From positions 3,038,001-3,102,000 of the forward strand of contig NZ_LVWJ02000014.1 in the NCBI RefSeq assembly GCF_001625015.1: DNA of 64,000 nt, in the 5' to 3' direction. The notes below the pieces were generated by a model. The model was not told the origin of the DNA, made no database searches, and worked only from the letters and a program-made list of their open reading frames with translations. Positions 59,854-64,000 of the stretch are shown piece after piece. The translations under genes were made by a program, and so were the position numbers. This stretch comes from Lewinella sp. 4G2. GTDB lineage: Bacteria > Bacteroidota > Bacteroidia > Chitinophagales > Saprospiraceae. Position 1 is the first letter of the stretch. Every line of letters starts with the position of its first letter.

Positions 59854-62382
59854 ATGGCCAAAGCAAAAAAGAAAACTACCCAACCGGGCCTGAAGATGGG
59901 CTTCGGCGACGAGCGGGTGCCGAAACTCTTCGGCATTCTCCTCATCCTAATGGCCGTGTACCTTGGGGTAGCTTTCATTTCCTACCTCTTCACCTGGAAA
60001 GTGGACCAGGACCGCGTCCTCCGCTTCAGCTGGAAACTCCTCCTGAACGACGGCCCAACGGTAGACAATTGGCTCGGCCGCCTCGGCGCCTTTCTCTCTA
60101 ATTTCTGGATGTATTTCCTCTTCGGAGTGCCCTCCTTCGGGGTGGTCTACCTGCTCTGGAAATTGGGCCTGAACTTCCTCCGCCGCCGCGTAATCAAGGA
60201 GATGATGGGGCCATTCGTAACCGTTATGCTCGCGATGATCGGCGGGGCGGTTCTACTGGAATTTCTCTTCGGGAGCGTTACCAATTTTCCCCTTGGTGGG
60301 GCCGTGGGCGCCTACCTGGTAAGCCACCTCACGCGGGTGCTCGGCGCATTTGGCGTGGTACTACTACTGTTCGCCCTCGTGGCGATCTATCTCGTCATTG
60401 AAGTCAAAATCGACTTCAACGGGACGCCGGAGCAGATCAAAAACGATATTTACGACCACTTTTCCGGTCGCCTACCCAAGCGCAAGGGCGCTGCCGCGGG
60501 TGCCGTGGAAGGGGGAAACGCCGGTGCCTTTACGCCGGGCGTTGCCCTGGAGGAAAGTTCCGGGCTAAAAATTCGGTCCACCGTTAACGTAAACGAACCG
60601 CTGCGACCCTCCAAGGAACGGGCCTCCGTCCTCCGGCCGGGTGGGGGAGACGACTTCGAAGTCGAAGGCCCCGCCACCCTGGGCGACAAGGGCATCGAAC
60701 AGATCCCCGGCAAACAACTGGAAATGCCAATTGATGCCGTTGGTGACCTCACCGTCATCAGCCCGGACCCACTCGCGACGGGCGTAGACAACCTCATCAT
60801 TGCGGATGGCGATACCGGTATCAATACCGACCTGGCCGCGACGGCCCAAAACCAAAACCACTCGGAGCCCTACGACCCGACGCTGGACCTGCCGAACTTT
60901 ACATCCCCCATCGTTGAGCTGCTCATCGACCGCGACACGGGTTCCGCCGAAGTGGACCGAAGCGAGCTGGAGGCCAATAAGGACCAGATCATTGAGACCC
61001 TCCTTAATTACAAGATCGAGATCACCAAGATCCGCGCCACCATCGGGCCAACGGTAACGCTCTACGAGATCGTCCCCGCACCCGGCGTACGAATCAGCAA
61101 GATCAAGAACCTGGAGGATGACATCGCCCTCTCCCTGGCCGCACTTGGTATCCGGATCATCGCGCCGATCCCCGGCCGTGGCACCATCGGTATTGAGGTG
61201 CCGAACAAGAACCCGCAGATGGTCTCCATGCGCGAGGTCATCGAATCGGATAAGTTCCGCAACGCCAAAATGGATCTCCCGCTTGCGCTTGGTAAGACCA
61301 TCAAGAACGAGGTGTTGATCGCCGACCTTGCTAAGATGCCTCACCTCCTGGTGGCCGGTGCGACGGGCCAGGGTAAATCGGTGGGTATCAACTCGATCAT
61401 CATGTCGATCCTCTACAAAAAGCACCCCTCGCAGGTGAAGCTGGTGATGATCGACCCGAAGAAGGTGGAACTCTTCCCCTACGCTAAGTTGGAGAGCCAC
61501 TTCCTGGCCTTCCTCCCCGGCCAGACGGAGCCCATCACGACGGAGACGACCAAGGTCATCCACATCCTTAACAGCCTCTGTATTGAGATGGACCAGCGGT
61601 ACGACCTGCTGAAAAAAGCTTCCGCCCGGAACATTAAGGAGTACAACCAGAAGTTCGTGGCCCGCAAGCTGAACCCGGAGAAAGGCCACAAATTCCTCCC
61701 CTTCATCGTACTGGTCATCGACGAGTTCGCCGACCTCATCATGACGGCGGGTAAGGAGGTGGAGATGCCGATTGCGCGGCTCGCACAGCTCTCCCGTGCC
61801 GTCGGGATTCACCTGGTGATAGCTACTCAGCGCCCGTCGGTGAACATCATCACGGGGGTTATCAAAGCCAACTTCCCGGCCCGGATTGCCTACAAAGTGA
61901 CGGCCAAGGTGGATTCCCGTACCATCCTCGATGGCGGCGGCGCCGACCAACTGATCGGCCGTGGTGATATGCTCCTGTCTAACGGCGGCGACATCGTCCG
62001 CCTCCAGGGTGCCTTCGTCGACACCCCCGAAGTGGAGGAGGTGATCGACTTCATCGGTAAGCAGCGCGGTTACGTGGAACCCTACTTGCTACCGGAGTAC
62101 AACACCGACGAAGAAATGGCCGGCAGCGGCGCCCTCTCCTACGCCGACCTCGACGATATGTTCGAGGATGCCGCTCGCCTGATCATTCAGCAGCAACACG
62201 GCTCTACTTCCATGATTCAGCGCCGCCTGAAGCTGGGCTATAACCGCGCTGGACGGATTGTCGATCAGATGGAACAGTTGGGCATCGTTGGGCCAGCTCA
62301 AGGTTCTAAGCCGCGGGAAGTACTCGTGTACGATGAGCAGGAATTGACGCGGTTTATTGATGATCTGAGAAATCGGGGGTAG
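59854..62382 (+). CDS. ftsK: DNA translocase FtsK
   Basis: An 842-residue septal DNA pump. Four transmembrane helices lie in about residues 25-180 (LLILMAVYLGVAFISYLF and others), then a linker of about 150 residues. The alpha/beta motor follows: TGSAEVDRSELEANKDQIIETL, Walker A LLVAGATGQGKSVGINSII, IVLVIDEFADLIMTAGKEVE and GVIKANFPARIAYKVTAKVDSRTILD. A winged-helix gamma domain (SMIQRRLKLGYNRAGRIVDQMEQLGIVG) recognises polar DNA motifs. A dispersed-motif copy (60486-60503) encodes GAAAGA in the linker. A TACTTTCG box at 59809-59816 may be part of its promoter. Confidence 0.96.
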   Translation: MAKAKKKTTQPGLKMGFGDERVPKLFGILLILMAVYLGVAFISYLFTWKVDQDRVLRFSWKLLLNDGPTVDNWLGRLGAFLSNFWMYFLFGVPSFGVVYLLWKLGLNFLRRRVIKEMMGPFVTVMLAMIGGAVLLEFLFGSVTNFPLGGAVGAYLVSHLTRVLGAFGVVLLLFALVAIYLVIEVKIDFNGTPEQIKNDIYDHFSGRLPKRKGAAAGAVEGGNAGAFTPGVALEESSGLKIRSTVNVNEPLRPSKERASVLRPGGGDDFEVEGPATLGDKGIEQIPGKQLEMPIDAVGDLTVISPDPLATGVDNLIIADGDTGINTDLAATAQNQNHSEPYDPTLDLPNFTSPIVELLIDRDTGSAEVDRSELEANKDQIIETLLNYKIEITKIRATIGPTVTLYEIVPAPGVRISKIKNLEDDIALSLAALGIRIIAPIPGRGTIGIEVPNKNPQMVSMREVIESDKFRNAKMDLPLALGKTIKNEVLIADLAKMPHLLVAGATGQGKSVGINSIIMSILYKKHPSQVKLVMIDPKKVELFPYAKLESHFLAFLPGQTEPITTETTKVIHILNSLCIEMDQRYDLLKKASARNIKEYNQKFVARKLNPEKGHKFLPFIVLVIDEFADLIMTAGKEVEMPIARLAQLSRAVGIHLVIATQRPSVNIITGVIKANFPARIAYKVTAKVDSRTILDGGGADQLIGRGDMLLSNGGDIVRLQGAFVDTPEVEEVIDFIGKQRGYVEPYLLPEYNTDEEMAGSGALSYADLDDMFEDAARLIIQQQHGSTSMIQRRLKLGYNRAGRIVDQMEQLGIVGPAQGSKPREVLVYDEQELTRFIDDLRNRG
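60486..60503 (+). repeat. Dispersed 18-bp motif, copy 16 (exact)
   Basis: GGGCGCTGCCGCGGGTGC; read GAAAGA in the FtsK linker. Confidence 0.9.
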
Positions 62383-62663
62383 ACTCGGTGCGCGGCCTTC
62401 AGTCGGGATTTTTCGACAAGAAGATCAAGGGGATAAGGAGGAAAAGAGGTTTCTGGTCACGTCCTGCGGCCTGATTGGTTTCGCAAAGATGAATAAGAAG
62501 TTTAAGAAGAAAGAGACGCCCAGGTTCGCGGCCTCCGGCCGGGGAAAAGTGCTAATTATTGCTACGGGTTTAGTGTCAGGCTAAAGCCTAAGAGATGCCC
62601 GGATTCATGAGATATTGACAATCCCCAAACACCCACCCCAACCGCAGCTGCGATCTTTGCGCC

Positions 62664-62972
62664 ATGCTAAGTAATCACCTCTCTTCCGAGTTCGGCCGCT
62701 TCCGACTGCTCGGCATTATTGAAGGCATTTCTTTCCTGCTGATCCTGGGGATCACGATGCCGCTGAAGTATATCTATGACCAGCCGGAACCCAACAAGAT
62801 TGCGGGGATGATCCACGGCGCCCTGTTCATCTTTTATTGCGCCGGGGCGCTGATGTTCTACTGGCAACGGAAATGGCCGGTCTGGAAATTATTGGCCTTG
62901 TGGGGCGCGGCCATCATCCCATTCGGGACTTTTGTGGCGGATTGGAAGTTGTTGGCGGACCAGGAAGGGTAA
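62664..62972 (+). CDS. DUF3817 membrane protein
   Basis: A 102-residue protein with three predicted membrane helices: FRLLGIIEGISFLLILGITMP, MIHGALFIFYCAGALMFYW and LALWGAAIIPFGTFVADW. The LLGIIEGISFLLLL and IHGxLFxxY elements are typical of DUF3817. Function is unknown. The ATG is preceded within 5 bp by CTTTGCGCC, resembling the -7/start arrangement of other genes here. The preceding 281-bp gap holds no recognised feature. Confidence 0.82.
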   Translation: MLSNHLSSEFGRFRLLGIIEGISFLLILGITMPLKYIYDQPEPNKIAGMIHGALFIFYCAGALMFYWQRKWPVWKLLALWGAAIIPFGTFVADWKLLADQEG

Positions 62973-63043
62973 GACCAGACCCGTACGGATTCAATTTAGT
63001 GCTGAGGTAGCCTCAGCGGAAACCCTGTATCCTCTCCCAATGC

Positions 63044-64000
63044 CTATCTCCGGCCGACCGCAACGGGGAAATCCTGCCCAAAGCCAAAGCTGGCGGGGTA
63101 TTGGGCGGTCCCCGTTTTCTGCTCGGTCAGTTCCGGGACGACGCGGTCCAGGTACGCCTTTAGTTCATTCACGGTTACCCTTGTGTCGTCGCCGGCTGCC
63201 TTTCCCTTCAGCGCTTCCAACACGGCGTAGGTGAAAGCCCCGTGCCCCAGGTCGTCAAACTCGCTGGCTAGTTGTTCCGAGCCGGTCGAAGTGAGCCAGT
63301 GCGTGCCGGTGGAACGGGCCAGTTGGGCGATGGCGCGCTCCTCGGCAGCGCCCCTGGTGGCGATGGTTTCAACGGCGCTAGCGCTGTGGCAGGCATCGAG
63401 AATGTACAACTGCTTGCGGGCGGCTATGGCACTGGAGATGGCCTTCAGCTCCGTCGCGCTAATGCCCTTTGCCTTCAGGCCGTCATCATTTCCGTACAAT
63501 TGAGTCAGGTCGTGGGGGATCAGGTAGAAGTCTCTGTCCACTCCCTCGGTCATCACCCCGTGCCCGGCGTAGTAGAATACTAGTAGGTCTTCTGGCTTTG
63601 CTTCCTGGCGGATTTTTTCCAGCGCCGCAATGATGTCCGATCGCGTCGCCCGGTCATTTCTGATGGGGTAGCGGCGGGTTTCGCTTACGATGCTCGCCAT
63701 GCCTCCGGATAGCTGGGCGTCGATCCCACCGGCGTCGGCCTCCGCGTAGTTGAGGTTGTACTTTCGGTTCTTGTATTCGTTGATCCCAATGGTTATAAGG
63801 TGCAGCGTGATCCCCTTCTTCTCGGGCGCTGACGCAGGTGCGGTGTACGTAAGGCGGAGCAGGGCGGGAGCTGATTCGGTCCGCTGAGCGTTGACGGCGA
63901 CGGCTCGGAAGTCATTATCACCCTCCAGTAAGCGGACGTTGTAGGTCTTGGTCTCTCCGTCCTCAGTATCGTCCTCGACGACCAAATTTCGGTCGGTCCG
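63044..64000 (-). CDS. Caspase-like (peptidase C14) protein, N-terminus off the window
   Basis: The frame is open to the right window edge, so at least 318 residues are seen and the start is missing. The edge part reads as a beta-domain (YNVRLLEGDNDFRAVAVN). A caspase p20-like domain follows: ITIGINEYKNRKYNLNYAEADA, the catalytic His in LVFYYAGHGVMTEG, and the Cys in LYILDACHSASAVET. Further C-terminal is TSTGSEQLASEFDDLGHGAFTYAVLEAL. It is a bacterial caspase homologue (Lys/Arg-type orthocaspase/metacaspase class). An exact dispersed-motif copy (63824-63841) encodes the APASAP linker just before the protease domain. Confidence 0.87.
   Translation of the reverse strand, partial: RTDRNLVVEDDTEDGETKTYNVRLLEGDNDFRAVAVNAQRTESAPALLRLTYTAPASAPEKKGITLHLITIGINEYKNRKYNLNYAEADAGGIDAQLSGGMASIVSETRRYPIRNDRATRSDIIAALEKIRQEAKPEDLLVFYYAGHGVMTEGVDRDFYLIPHDLTQLYGNDDGLKAKGISATELKAISSAIAARKQLYILDACHSASAVETIATRGAAEERAIAQLARSTGTHWLTSTGSEQLASEFDDLGHGAFTYAVLEALKGKAAGDDTRVTVNELKAYLDRVVPELTEQKTGTAQYPASFGFGQDFPVAVGRR
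63824..63841 (+). repeat. Dispersed 18-bp motif, copy 17 (exact)
   Basis: GGGCGCTGACGCAGGTGC; the minus-strand caspase gene reads it as APASAP in the linker before the protease domain. Confidence 0.9.

Noticed and set aside
60328..60341. ACGCGGGTGC in ftsK
   Set aside because: Only the right half of the motif matches; treated as coincidence.
60565..61950. 461-codon minus-strand open frame opposite ftsK
   Set aside because: Antisense shadow of the FtsK motor domain in GC-rich DNA.
1..64000. tRNA, rRNA, CRISPR arrays and classic DDE insertion sequences
   Set aside because: None was recognised on reading both strands; small non-coding RNAs cannot be excluded by eye.

Overview
The window looks like a chromosomal segment of a GC-rich marine Bacteroidota, most like the Saprospiria/Lewinella group. 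The evidence is a SusC/SusD pair, type IX secretion (T9SS) C-terminal sorting domains, choice-of-anchor and CotH-type secreted proteins, Bacteroidota-style -7 elements (TAnnTTTG) close to start codons, and an rpmA gene with a long helix-hairpin-helix extension. This is judged from gene content only; no database was searched. No rRNA, tRNA or CRISPR array was seen.

Layout. 1-10.4 kb is a polymer-utilisation-like locus: tandem DUF1080 protein, START-domain protein, sulfatase, SusC, SusD, and an endonuclease/exonuclease/phosphatase fused to a glycerophosphodiester phosphodiesterase. 10.4-13.6 kb has VanW and a methyltransferase, an acidic protein, an ECF sigma factor with a small partner, and a tiny basic protein. 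13.9-17.3 kb is a tight three-gene ATP-grasp / glutathione-synthetase-like / aspartoacylase-like operon. 17.7-30.5 kb is a giant cysteine-containing surface protein gene split by about 6.7 kb of foreign DNA. That DNA holds an RHS toxin tail with a lipase-like domain, an overlapping lipoprotein (probable immunity), an XRE repressor with three operator-like repeats, a CHC2-TOPRIM-ATPase replication protein, two overlapping tyrosine recombinases (one lacking catalytic residues) and a strong inverted repeat.

30.6-46.4 kb has pabB/pabC, two FG-GAP lipoproteins, a CotH kinase-like T9SS protein, mnmH, a choice-of-anchor B T9SS protein, a LOG-family protein, coaE and a TonB-dependent receptor. 46.6-56.4 kb is mostly housekeeping: a 2-hydroxyacid dehydrogenase, a helix-hairpin-helix outer-membrane protein, pcm, a MazG-like pyrophosphohydrolase, rpmA/rplU, ychF, a rhomboid protease and a Dabb protein. 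56.4-59.7 kb is a molybdopterin cluster (moaD-moaE facing moaA-moaC-moeB). The end holds ftsK, a DUF3817 membrane protein and a caspase-like peptidase that runs off the edge.

The most unusual signal is not a gene. An 18-bp motif, GGGCGCTGNCGCRGGTGC, occurs 17 times in the 64 kb (11 exact, 4 with one mismatch, 2 with two), on both strands. Fourteen copies lie inside genes, where they encode five different peptides in five of six frames, almost always in signal peptides, linkers or loops. By chance such a motif should essentially never recur. It behaves like a dispersed genomic signal such as an uptake, recombination or protein-binding sequence.
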